Positions 29,871 to 39,719 of a DNA stretch of 64,000 nucleotides are shown one piece after another. A model generated the notes under the pieces. The model was not told where the DNA came from and searched no databases. It was given only the letters and a program-made list of their open reading frames with translations. The stretch is from Lutibacter sp. B2. Its GTDB lineage: Bacteria > Bacillota > Clostridia > Peptostreptococcales > Thermotaleaceae. The stretch covers positions 1 through 64,000 of the forward strand of contig JADPRS010000007.1 of NCBI GenBank assembly GCA_015686845.1, read 5' to 3'. Numbering within the stretch: the stretch's first letter is position 1; every line of letters begins with the position of its first letter. The position numbers and the translations under genes were made by a program.

Positions 29871-29908
29871 CTAAAAAATCCTTTTATAAAAGGATTTTTT
29901 AGCTATTT
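29865..29908. terminator. Bidirectional terminator between plsY and the sigma-54 activator
   Basis: A ~20-bp stem pairs aaatagctaaaaaatccttt with its complement across a short loop (centre near 29887), with A/T runs on both sides. It overlaps the stop of the minus-strand activator gene. Confidence 0.88.
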
Positions 29909-31287
29909 TCATCTATAATATGATACTTTCTTGCTTTAGATGCTACGGTTTTGTGTGTAACCCCTAATGCTTTTCCTGCTGCATTAAAACTTCCAAATCT
30001 TTGTAATGCAACTTTAATTATTTCTTTTTCATATTCTTCCAATCTAGCTAATGCTCCTCTTTTATTCAAGTTAATCAAACTTGTCGTTTCTCGGTCTACA
30101 TTATTCACTTCATATACCTTAGATATATTACTTGGAATATCATAATAATCTATTCTATTTTTTTCTGATAACACGATTAATCTCTCAATAATATTTTGAA
30201 GTTCTCTAACATTTCCCGGCCAATAATAATCACCTAAACATCTTTTTGCTTCATCTGTAATGATAATATCCTCCATTCTCATATCCTTAGAAATCTTCTC
30301 TAAAAAATATTCAATCAATATAGGAATATCTTTTTTTCTTTCTCTTAATGGAGGTACATTTATAGGAATCACATTCAATCTATAATATAAATCTTCCCTA
30401 AATTTTCCATCTATAATCATTTTTTCTAAGTTTTTATTTGTAGCAGCAATAATCCTTGTATCTATCTTTATCGTATGATTTCCGCCAATTCTTTCTACTT
30501 CTTTTTCTTGTAATACTCTGAGTAATTTTACTTGCATTTCCATTGGTAGATCTCCTACCTCATCTAAAAAAAGAGTTCCTTTATTTGCATATTCAAACTT
30601 TCCAATTTTCTCTTTTATTGCGCCCGTAAATGCGCCTTGTTCATGTCCAAATAATTCGGATTCCAATAATTCAGATGGAATTGCAGCACAGTTTAATGCT
30701 ACAAATGGACGATCCCTTCTTTTGCTATTTTCATGAATGACTCTAGCTACTAGTTCTTTTCCAGTACCACTCTCTCCTGTAATAATGATCGTTGACGAAG
30801 TCTTTGATGCCTTTTGTGCCCTTAATAAGGTCTTTTTTATTGAATTACTATTGCCAATGATTTTATCAAAGGGCTTATCTAATTTATAATTGTACTCCTT
30901 AAAAGTAGTAGGCAACGCTAAAATACTTTTATCTTTTTGTTCTACTTTCCTATATATAGCTATAATTCCTTTAAATTCATGGTCCTCAAATAAGAGAGAA
31001 GTTGATCCTTCTATTTTATTTGCCCCTATACTATGCTTAATAATTCCTTTTATATTTTTCTTTTCTCTATAAGAAGTGATCATTATATCATCATTCTTTG
31101 TGGCAAATATACTCTTCCCTTCGTCAGAAAATGCACTTACACGAAATATATTTTCATAAGCCCTATTTATATACTCAATATATCCCAGCTCGTTAATAAT
31201 GCACACACCATCTATAAAAGAATCGAATAAATGAAAATAACTTATGTTCTTTTTATTATTAATAGAAGTTACGTTTCCCCTTCTCAT
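29899..31287 (-). CDS. PAS-containing sigma-54-dependent transcriptional activator
   Basis: The 462-residue enhancer-binding protein has an N-terminal PAS sensor (about 15-125), a sigma-54 AAA+ domain with Walker A GESGTGKELVARVIHE, the GAFTGA loop that contacts sigma-54 (EQGAFTGA) and arginine-finger region, and a C-terminal Fis/TyrR-type helix-turn-helix (SFNAAGKALGVTHKTVASKARKY). It is the last gene of the glycerol series, with its ATG overlapping the DUF1667 stop (TAATG). A near-consensus -24/-12 promoter precedes glpF, so it probably activates this operon in response to a signal read by PAS. The ligand is unknown. Confidence 0.92.
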   Translation of the reverse strand: MRRGNVTSINNKKNISYFHLFDSFIDGVCIINELGYIEYINRAYENIFRVSAFSDEGKSIFATKNDDIMITSYREKKNIKGIIKHSIGANKIEGSTSLLFEDHEFKGIIAIYRKVEQKDKSILALPTTFKEYNYKLDKPFDKIIGNSNSIKKTLLRAQKASKTSSTIIITGESGTGKELVARVIHENSKRRDRPFVALNCAAIPSELLESELFGHEQGAFTGAIKEKIGKFEYANKGTLFLDEVGDLPMEMQVKLLRVLQEKEVERIGGNHTIKIDTRIIAATNKNLEKMIIDGKFREDLYYRLNVIPINVPPLRERKKDIPILIEYFLEKISKDMRMEDIIITDEAKRCLGDYYWPGNVRELQNIIERLIVLSEKNRIDYYDIPSNISKVYEVNNVDRETTSLINLNKRGALARLEEYEKEIIKVALQRFGSFNAAGKALGVTHKTVASKARKYHIIDENS

Positions 31288-31667
31288 TATATTTTCTCCA
31301 TGGTTTTTGTTGCTACTACATCTATTCCTGTTCCCAATATATTTTCAATTATTATATCTCCTAATCTTACGGGTGCCTCAACTTCAACTTTATTAATAAT
31401 ATTCATACATTCAAAAATCAATCCTTTAGGTACGGGTGCATTGGTCTTTACTGGAAGTCTATTTAATTGTGCGTTTTTAATTTTTACTGTAGTAGGAATT
31501 ACTCTGGTAGGATTGGTCATTTCTTTTACTGCATATGCTTCCCCTCTATTACAAGTATTTCCTGTCACCTTGTATCCTAATGAAACATAATCATCTTTTA
31601 CAACGGTCATACGACATCCTATAGGACAAATGATACAAACCAATTCTCTTGTATCCAATTTATTCAC
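31287..31667 (-). CDS. DUF1667 protein of the anaerobic glycerol-3-phosphate oxidation set
   Basis: The 126-residue DUF1667 protein has four conserved cysteines (VCIICPIGC and GNTCNRGEAYAVKE), likely an iron-sulfur or redox-metal site. In many anaerobic Firmicutes and Thermotogae it follows a GlpA-like dehydrogenase and an FAD/NAD oxidoreductase, as here, and probably passes electrons from glycerol-3-phosphate. The start is GTG 31667 inside the end of the upstream gene (AGGA just before), and the stop overlaps the activator start, so coupling is tight on both sides. Confidence 0.88.
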   Translation of the reverse strand: MNKLDTRELVCIICPIGCRMTVVKDDYVSLGYKVTGNTCNRGEAYAVKEMTNPTRVIPTTVKIKNAQLNRLPVKTNAPVPKGLIFECMNIINKVEVEAPVRLGDIIIENILGTGIDVVATKTMEKI

Positions 31668-32925
31668 CGTCCTTTATAACCACTACAGATATTTCTGATA
31701 TTTGTTTTTCCTTAAATAGACTAGAAGGTATTTTAAGTTGTTCCATTTCACCTGGTGCCATATAATTTTTTTTAATTTCCTTTATGATTTCTTCATCTGC
31801 TTTTACTACTAATTTAGCATTTTTATATACATTTTTTACTCTCATAAATAAATCTACTGTTTCTTCTAAATTCACACTTCTAATTATATGGGGTACAATA
31901 TAGGATATACCCTCTCCTGGAATGGTTTTTACTATTTCTTTAGAAGGTTTAATTTCTTTTTTTATAAATCTCGCTGCATTTTTTCCTGCCTTTTTACTCT
32001 CCTCTGTAACCCAATCTACAAGATCATGGACATGTACTACATTTCCACAAGCAAAAATACCTTCTACAGTCGTTTCCATAGATTCATTTACAATGGGTCC
32101 ACCCGTTACCTGTGCTAGTTTTATTCCTGCACTTTTGGATAGCTCATTTTCTGGAATTAATCCAACAGATAATAATAATGTATCACATTCATATTCTATT
32201 TCCGTCCCAGGAATTGGTTTTCTATTTTCATCAACTTTAGAAATTACTACAGATTCTACTCTTTCTTTCCCTTTAATATCTATCACCGTATGACTTAATA
32301 ATAAGGGGATATTATAATCTTCTAAACATTGAACGATATTCCTTGTAAGTCCACTTGAAAATGGCATCAGTTCTGCTACTGCCATTACCTTTGCCCCTTC
32401 TAATGTAAGTCTCCTTGCCATAATGAGTCCTATATCTCCTGAACCTAAAATAACCACCTTTTTTCCTACCATATACCCTTCCATATTTATAAATCTTTGT
32501 GCAGTGCCAGCAGTCATTACCCCTACAGGTCTAGAACCTGGTATTGCAATTGCGCCTCTCGTTCTTTCTCTACATCCCATCGCTAAAATAATTGCTTTTG
32601 CTTGAATCTTTAAAAATCCATCTACTGTATTAATAACACTTAACTGCTTATCTTTATTAATATGAAGTACCATAGTATCCAATTTATACTCTATATTCAT
32701 TTCTTTTAACTCATCAATAAAACGTTCAGCATATTCAGGTCCAGTTAATTCCTCTTTAAAAATATGAAGCCCAAATCCATTATGAATACATTGCTGTAAA
32801 ATTCCTCCTAATTCATACTCTCTATCTATGACTACTATATGATCAGCTCCATTTTTCTTGGCTTCAATAGCTGCTGCAAGACCTGCTGGACCTCCTCCCA
32901 CAACGACAATATCATAATTTAGCAT
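31660..32925 (-). CDS. NAD(P)/FAD-dependent oxidoreductase, GlpB-like partner
   Basis: The product (421 residues from ATG 32925, with AGGAG eight bases upstream) is a pyridine-nucleotide-disulfide-type flavoprotein. FAD motif YDIVVVGGGPAGLAAAIEAKK, NAD motif KKVVILGSGDIGLIMARRL and C-terminal FAD-binding EGIFACGNVVHVHDLVDWV are all intact. In the glp context it probably takes electrons from the GlpA-like subunit and passes them to NAD or a carrier. The open frame extends to 32952, but that start lacks a site. It lies 16 bases after the dehydrogenase gene. Confidence 0.88.
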   Translation of the reverse strand: MLNYDIVVVGGGPAGLAAAIEAKKNGADHIVVIDREYELGGILQQCIHNGFGLHIFKEELTGPEYAERFIDELKEMNIEYKLDTMVLHINKDKQLSVINTVDGFLKIQAKAIILAMGCRERTRGAIAIPGSRPVGVMTAGTAQRFINMEGYMVGKKVVILGSGDIGLIMARRLTLEGAKVMAVAELMPFSSGLTRNIVQCLEDYNIPLLLSHTVIDIKGKERVESVVISKVDENRKPIPGTEIEYECDTLLLSVGLIPENELSKSAGIKLAQVTGGPIVNESMETTVEGIFACGNVVHVHDLVDWVTEESKKAGKNAARFIKKEIKPSKEIVKTIPGEGISYIVPHIIRSVNLEETVDLFMRVKNVYKNAKLVVKADEEIIKEIKKNYMAPGEMEQLKIPSSLFKEKQISEISVVVIKDGE

Positions 32926-32941
32926 ATAATCATCTCCTACT

Positions 32942-34426
32942 CTATTTGTCAATGGCTGGTGCCACTAAATCCTTCACTTTCTCAAATTCAGTTTCTTCTT
33001 TCGTATAACCTGTAAGGATATAGGAATCTTTATGATCTTTTACAATATCTTTCATATCTCTCCCTAATTCTCTTGCTAAAATCTCCATAACCCTCGGCCC
33101 ACAAAATCCCCCCTGACATCTGCCAGTTCCAGGTCTTACTCGTTTCTTTACTCCATCTACCGTTGTAGCTCCTGCATTTCTATTTATTGCATCTACAATC
33201 TCACCTTCACTGATGGTTTCACACCTACAAATAATTCTTCCATATCTAGAATCTTTTTTTATTATTTCTGTTTTTTCTTGATCACTAAGATCTGCAAATC
33301 TTATTTTTTTCCTAATTTTAGGATTAAAATCTTTCTTTTCTTCTAATCCTCCATTTATATCTTTTACTATCTCAACTACATAATCTGCAATAGCCGGTGA
33401 AGAAGATAACCCAGGTGATTTTATACCAGCTACATTAATAAATCCTTTGGCTTTCTTTGACTCCTCAATAATAAAATCTCCTGTACTAGGTTCTGCTCTA
33501 AGGCCTGCGAATGTAGTTATATTTTTATTAAAAGGAATATCTTCATAAATTTTCTGTGCAGACTCTTTAACAAATCCCAATCCATCTTCAGTCGTTTCGA
33601 TGGCTTCTTTATCTTTCAAATTTTCAGCATTCGGACCTATGATAACGTTTTCATGAACAGTAGGACTAACCAATACGCCCTTTCCTAATTTTGTAGGACA
33701 TTGAAAAATCACTTTATTTACAATTTCACCTGCACTTTTATCTAATACATAATATTGACCTCTTCTTGGAATAATTTTAAAATCTGGTGTATCTACCATT
33801 GCATATATATCATCTGCATATACACCGGCACAATTAATTACAAATCTACTATCTATTACATTTTCATTTGTATGAATTTTATATCCCTTATAGACCTTGT
33901 CTATACAATCAACTTTGTTATTTAATAATAATTCTGCACCATTGTCTATTGCATTTTCTGCCAATGATATTGCAAGCTCATAGGGTGAAATAATACCTGC
34001 CGTAGGTGCATATAGAGCACCTACTATAGCAGCATTTAATGTAGGCTCCATTTCTTTTACTTTTGTAGAATCAATAACTTCCATGTTTGGTACACCTAAC
34101 TTTAATCCATTTTCATATAATGAATGAATTGTTTTCATCTCTTCCTCATCAAATGCAATTACCAATGATCCAATCCTCTTAAAGGGTACATCTAACGCCT
34201 CACATACTTGATCAAACATGGTATTTCCTACAACATTAAATTTCCCTTTATTTGTACCTACTTTTGCATCATATCCTGCATGTATAATAGCACTATTTGC
34301 TTTTGTCGTTCCATTTGATACATCATTATCCTTTTCAATAATAACCATCTTTAATTTATATCTAGATAATTCTCTTGCTATGAAAGTACCAATTACGCCA
34401 GCACCTATTATTGCTACATCATACAT
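32942..34426 (-). CDS. glpA: Anaerobic glycerol-3-phosphate dehydrogenase, GlpA-like
   Basis: The 494-residue FAD protein oxidises glycerol-3-phosphate to dihydroxyacetone phosphate. It has the FAD motif VAIIGAGVIGTFIARELSRY, the DAO-fold segments ANSAIIHAGYDAK and ADYVVEIVKDI, and a C-terminal BFD-like [2Fe-2S] domain (IICRCETISEGEIVDAI, then RPGTGRCQGGFCGPRVM). That architecture matches GlpA and the clostridial GlpO-like group. The start has GGAGG seven bases upstream. It follows glpK and precedes its redox partners. Confidence 0.9.
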   Translation of the reverse strand: MYDVAIIGAGVIGTFIARELSRYKLKMVIIEKDNDVSNGTTKANSAIIHAGYDAKVGTNKGKFNVVGNTMFDQVCEALDVPFKRIGSLVIAFDEEEMKTIHSLYENGLKLGVPNMEVIDSTKVKEMEPTLNAAIVGALYAPTAGIISPYELAISLAENAIDNGAELLLNNKVDCIDKVYKGYKIHTNENVIDSRFVINCAGVYADDIYAMVDTPDFKIIPRRGQYYVLDKSAGEIVNKVIFQCPTKLGKGVLVSPTVHENVIIGPNAENLKDKEAIETTEDGLGFVKESAQKIYEDIPFNKNITTFAGLRAEPSTGDFIIEESKKAKGFINVAGIKSPGLSSSPAIADYVVEIVKDINGGLEEKKDFNPKIRKKIRFADLSDQEKTEIIKKDSRYGRIICRCETISEGEIVDAINRNAGATTVDGVKKRVRPGTGRCQGGFCGPRVMEILARELGRDMKDIVKDHKDSYILTGYTKEETEFEKVKDLVAPAIDK

Positions 34427-34577
34427 CAGTATTCCTCCTTTTTCATATAGAAAAACCGCACTAAGCTAACCTATGTTCCCATAGGCTAACCTGTACGGCT
34501 CTCCAATTCTCCAGCCTTTACTATTTAACTACTATAATCAATCTTACTATATATTTATGTATTACAATAAATATATA

Positions 34578-36098
<1,521 letters not shown>

Positions 36099-36809
36099 TT
36101 AAGCACCAAAAAATGTTACAAAGAAAAATGCACCTAATATGCCACCAATAATAGGGCCTACTACTGGAATCCAAGAATATTCCCAATTTGAATCACCTTT
36201 TCCTGCTATAGGAAGTAAAAAATGAGCAATACGAGGTCCTAAATCACGAGCAGGATTGATTGCATATCCAGTAGTTCCTCCTAGCGAAATACCAATAGCA
36301 ACAATTAAAGCACCCACAATAAATGGATTTAATCCTTTTGCAAATTCATTATTTCCAATTGCTAAAATACCTAACACCAACATAAATGTACCAATAATTT
36401 CACTGATTACGTTTGCAAATGTATTTTTTATAGCTGGTCCTGTTGCGAATACGCCCAGTTTTGATCCTTTATCCTCTGTTTCAGCCCAATGTGGCAAATA
36501 ATGAATCCATACAAGTGTTGCACCTATAACTGCTCCTATCATTTGAGCTACAATATATCCTGGAACATCGCTCCATGGGAATTTCCCAACAGATGCCAAA
36601 CCAATGGTCACTGCTGGATTTAAATGTGCACCACTTATATTTCCAACAGCATAAACACCCATTGCAACCCCAAGACCCCATCCTATAGTAATTACAATCC
36701 AACCAGAAGCTTTTGAATAAGATTTATTTAGTGTAACTCCTGCATTCACACCACAACCAAGAAGAATTAAAATCATCGTTCCTATCAGTTCACCCATAAA
36801 AGCTGACAT
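36099..36809 (-). CDS. glpF: Glycerol uptake facilitator (aquaglyceroporin)
   Basis: The 236-residue MIP-family channel has six membrane helices and two half-helices with NPA motifs (GAHLNPAVTIG and YAINPARDLGPR). The Asp-Arg after the second NPA (NPARD) is typical of glycerol channels rather than water-only aquaporins. It is first of the operon behind a sigma-54 promoter and a 12-codon leader ORF. GGAGGG precedes the ATG at good spacing. Confidence 0.96.
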   Translation of the reverse strand: MSAFMGELIGTMILILLGCGVNAGVTLNKSYSKASGWIVITIGWGLGVAMGVYAVGNISGAHLNPAVTIGLASVGKFPWSDVPGYIVAQMIGAVIGATLVWIHYLPHWAETEDKGSKLGVFATGPAIKNTFANVISEIIGTFMLVLGILAIGNNEFAKGLNPFIVGALIVAIGISLGGTTGYAINPARDLGPRIAHFLLPIAGKGDSNWEYSWIPVVGPIIGGILGAFFFVTFFGA

Positions 36810-36826
36810 ACGATCCCTCCTATAAT

Positions 36827-36865
36827 TTATTCTTTTTCTTTACACAAACTACTTACATATGCCAT
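36827..36865 (-). CDS. Possible 12-residue leader peptide before glpF
   Basis: A short ORF reads MAYVSSLCKEKE and stops 17 bases before the glpF ATG. AAGGA lies about six bases upstream of its start, and the glpF ribosome site follows its stop. It lies about 57 nucleotides downstream of the predicted sigma-54 start site. It could couple translation to glpF or serve attenuation, or it may be chance. Confidence 0.4.
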   Translation of the reverse strand: MAYVSSLCKEKE

Positions 36866-36933
36866 AGTTTCTTCCTTTCACCTCCCATCAAAATTATGAT
36901 TATACTAAATTTAATTACTTATTATATTATTAA

Positions 36934-36948
36934 GCAAGTTTTATGCCA
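36934..36948 (-). promoter_or_regulatory. Predicted sigma-54 (-24/-12) promoter of the glpF operon
   Basis: The minus strand reads TGGCATAAAACTTGC, matching the sigma-54 consensus TGGCAC-N5-TTGC with exact spacing and followed by T. It lies about 125 bp upstream of the glpF start. An imperfect dyad upstream (gtattg...cagtata at 36955-36975 against tatact...caatac near 36990-37016) could be the activator site. A PAS-type sigma-54 activator is encoded at the end of the same gene series. Confidence 0.8.
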
Positions 36949-37062
36949 GCTTAAGTATTGTGAATTTTCAGTATATTAAAATCATGGTTTCTATACTACT
37001 GATATTTTTTCCCAATACACTTATTTTAAAAGAGTTGCTCTTGGTAAAAAGTATCACCCCCT

Positions 37063-37629
37063 CTACATATACCATATTTCTTCTTTCGTTGTAGAAATAC
37101 CCATAGCTCCAGCTTTAAGACTTGCAATTACATCTTCTTTATCTTTTATTAATCCGCCAGTAATAATAGGTATATTCGTACTTTTACTAATAATTTTTGT
37201 AATCTTAGGCATAACGCCTGGCAAAATTTCTATTGCATCAGGCCTAGTATGCTTAATTGATTTTATTCCAGTATCTAGTGACAATGAATCTAATAAAAAC
37301 AGTCTTTGTATTACAAACAAATCTAACTCCTTTGCACTTTTTATCAAATTGCTTTTGGTGGTTATAATTCCATTTGGATTAATATTTTCCTTTATATATT
37401 TAAGGACAATTCCTTCTCTTGAAAAACCTTCTACAAGATCTAAATGTACATAGATCTCCATTTCAGCTTCATGTACTCTATCCACTATTTGCTTTAAATT
37501 AAAGATATTTCCCCCTAGTAAAAAAATCATCTCACATGGTGAATTAATTGCTGCCTCAAGCTTATTTAAATCACTTACAGCCGCAATAATAGGATTATTG
37601 CTTATTTTATTATAAAAATGACTTTCCAA
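37063..37629 (-). CDS. glpP: Glycerol-3-phosphate-responsive antiterminator GlpP
   Basis: The product (188 residues from TTG 37629, with AGGAGGTG in front) matches GlpP, a TIM-barrel-like RNA-binding antiterminator that responds to glycerol-3-phosphate. Marks are PIIAAVSDLNKLEAAI, CEMIFLLGGNIFNL, VHLDLVEGFSRE, IITTKSNLI and PIITGGLIKDKEDVIASLKAGAMGISTT. GTG at 37638 is in frame but overlaps the ribosome site. It precedes glpF; a small hairpin with a T-run (near 37028-37040) probably ends its transcript. No clear target terminator was found in the glpF leader, so its site of action is uncertain. Confidence 0.93.
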   Translation of the reverse strand: MESHFYNKISNNPIIAAVSDLNKLEAAINSPCEMIFLLGGNIFNLKQIVDRVHEAEMEIYVHLDLVEGFSREGIVLKYIKENINPNGIITTKSNLIKSAKELDLFVIQRLFLLDSLSLDTGIKSIKHTRPDAIEILPGVMPKITKIISKSTNIPIITGGLIKDKEDVIASLKAGAMGISTTKEEIWYM

Positions 37630-37784
37630 CAGCTCCACCTCCTATATTTGCCCATATTAAAATATATGTCCAATAATTTATAATACTACATTAATGATCT
37701 ATTTTCCTTCTTACTATTTTAATTTATATTTTTGGAAATAACTCCATACCAATAAATGCTACCGCAGGAACAATTACAATCCCC

Positions 37785-39098
37785 CTAAGCAGTTTTATCT
37801 AATTTAGACCTAACTAAATCCTGAATTTCTGGAGAAAGTTTTGGGATAATATTTATTATAGTATCTTCAAGATATTTTCCAGCTTTCATTAGGCTATCGT
37901 CTGTTGGAATCTCTATACCATGTACAACTTGATTTCTTAACTTTCTAATGTAATTAATCTCATCAATTATGCTACTATCAAATACTTCCAATGAACCTAG
38001 CATTTTGGGCGTATATAATATATTTGAACTCCCCATATTAGGATATTTTTTATTCATAACATCTCTAATAACAGACTCAAGAATAATCCATTTAGAAATA
38101 AAATATCCTAAAGCATTCTGCTCCGTTAACAAAGTTCGCTTATCTGATTTGGAACTATATGGATTTCTAACGCCTACTTCTTCTCTTGCAACAATATATA
38201 AATCATATAATTGGGCATCCCCTGTAACAATTCTATCCACTAATTGATCTACAATTGGTCTCTTTTCTGTATCCAAATCTAGATCATTTATGTACTCACT
38301 TATAGCTTCTGGTTTATCTAATTTAGCAAATTGCAAAAATCTAAATAGAATATCTGCTCTACCCATTACAGGTTCTATATTTTCTTTTTCAAAATATGGT
38401 TTACTTAAATCATATAAATAAGAAGATAGTTCATAATGGTTGTTAAATGGTTTGCCATATGCACTTATACGCACCTTGGATGCTTTTTGCAGTCTCTCTA
38501 AAGCAATTTCTCCTGATAAAACCAATCCATTTAATTCATCTAGTATAGCATACTCTTCTTCTGATAACTTTCCACTTAATGGCTTATACACTAAGTCATG
38601 TTCAACTTCAGCCCATGCACGCATTAGAACGGAAGCTACCTGTATTTCAATCATTGCTTGCCCATATCTTTTATGTTCATCTGATAATTTTTCATTTTTT
38701 AAATATGTACGGTAATGATTCGCCCAATATCCAGAAAATCTTTTTTCATAAGATGGTTTTGCGTCTGTTGGAAACTCTTTCTTTTTCTTAATTATAAAAT
38801 TTGATTCAATAAACTTATTCACTTCTTCACGATCACCGGGAAAATATAAAGCAATTCTTACACCTGCTAAATCAACGATATCTTTATAAATATCATTAAC
38901 ACTTGTATAATCCTTTTCTTCATTTCTTTTTTCAAGTTTATCTTTTAATCTATCTGGTCTTTTTGCTCTATATGTAACGATTGCCCGAATACCATTACTT
39001 TCAAGTCCTGCTTCACATTGCTTTGCACATAAGTGAGCAACTTTTTGATAGAAATCATATTCTTTACCATATCTCTCTAAAAAATTTTCTATTATCAT
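37785..39098 (-). CDS. RelA/SpoT-domain protein with C-terminal HEPN-like region
   Basis: Residues ~1-200 form a RelA/SpoT synthetase-type nucleotidyltransferase: TYRAKRPDRLKDKL, DIVDLAGVRIALYFPGD, GYWANHYRTYL and EIQVASVLMRAWAEVEHDL, with the Asp, Tyr and Glu-x-Gln marks of (p)ppGpp-type pyrophosphokinases. There is no HD hydrolase or TGS/ACT. The C-terminal ~130 residues are helical and end in YIRKLRNQVVHGIEI, which contains the Rx4H HEPN signature. It is likely a stand-alone alarmone- or tRNA-modifying toxin/defence protein rather than a stringent-response enzyme. It sits alone between glpP and dhaM. Confidence 0.78.
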   Translation of the reverse strand: MIIENFLERYGKEYDFYQKVAHLCAKQCEAGLESNGIRAIVTYRAKRPDRLKDKLEKRNEEKDYTSVNDIYKDIVDLAGVRIALYFPGDREEVNKFIESNFIIKKKKEFPTDAKPSYEKRFSGYWANHYRTYLKNEKLSDEHKRYGQAMIEIQVASVLMRAWAEVEHDLVYKPLSGKLSEEEYAILDELNGLVLSGEIALERLQKASKVRISAYGKPFNNHYELSSYLYDLSKPYFEKENIEPVMGRADILFRFLQFAKLDKPEAISEYINDLDLDTEKRPIVDQLVDRIVTGDAQLYDLYIVAREEVGVRNPYSSKSDKRTLLTEQNALGYFISKWIILESVIRDVMNKKYPNMGSSNILYTPKMLGSLEVFDSSIIDEINYIRKLRNQVVHGIEIPTDDSLMKAGKYLEDTIINIIPKLSPEIQDLVRSKLDKTA

Positions 39099-39261
39099 AA
39101 AAATTCATCCCTTCCTATATGAGAAATTATTTCATATTTTTCTTCATTGTAAAGTACACTATAATTTAATTTATCTATTAGAGTTTTGATACTATTTTGC
39201 TAAAATATATTTATACAAAATCTTACTATTATAATTATAGTTTATCATATTTTTCAATTTA

Positions 39262-39300
39262 ATATAAAACAAAACATCTGTCTAAGTGACAGATGTTTTG
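39262..39300 (-). terminator. Terminator of the dha operon
   Basis: A 13-bp stem (caaaacatctgtc with gacagatgttttg) encloses a tetra/penta loop and is followed on the minus strand by a T-rich stretch. It lies just after dhaM. Confidence 0.88.
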
Positions 39301-39305
39301 TTTAT

Positions 39306-39698
39306 TTATTTTTTCGAATACTCTTTTGCTCTTTCAGCTGATTTTTTTACTTCCTCTAAACTAGAACCTATTGAAGCTTGACTAATTGCTGATATAGCCC
39401 CTTCTACGATTGGCGCATCCGCAATAAAAACTCTTTTTTGTAAATCCTCATCTAAAAATTCTATTGCCATATTTGCACTCATAATTGAACTTCCCAAATC
39501 AACAAGTACAACTACACCACTTCCATCATCTGCTTTTTGTATTGCATTCATTATAATCGTTGCATCCGTTCCAAATCTTTCATCTGATGTTCCTCCAGCA
39601 TTGATAACCCTTATATCCATTTGAGCCATTTCCATACTAAACTCAATAATTTCTTGTGCTAATTTTCTACTATGCGATACAACTACAATTCCTACCAT
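39306..39698 (-). CDS. dhaM: PTS-dependent dihydroxyacetone kinase phosphotransferase subunit DhaM
   Basis: The 130-residue EIIA-mannose-type domain passes phosphate from HPr to DhaL-bound ADP. Its phosphorylated residue is His9 in VVVSHSRKLAQE. Later motifs are GTDATIIMNAI and VVVLVDLGSSIMSANMAIEFL. It lacks the HPr and EI domains seen in Proteobacteria, as usual in Firmicutes. It is last of dhaK-dhaL-dhaM, 21 bases after dhaL. Confidence 0.95.
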   Translation of the reverse strand: MVGIVVVSHSRKLAQEIIEFSMEMAQMDIRVINAGGTSDERFGTDATIIMNAIQKADDGSGVVVLVDLGSSIMSANMAIEFLDEDLQKRVFIADAPIVEGAISAISQASIGSSLEEVKKSAERAKEYSKK

Positions 39699-39719
39699 AA
39701 CGATTCCTCCTTATATTTG

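Noticed and set aside
36930-36955. Palindrome ttaagc...gcttaa as a terminator after glpP
   Set aside because: The inner sequence is an exact -24/-12 sigma-54 element and there is no proper T-run after the second arm; a promoter explains it better.
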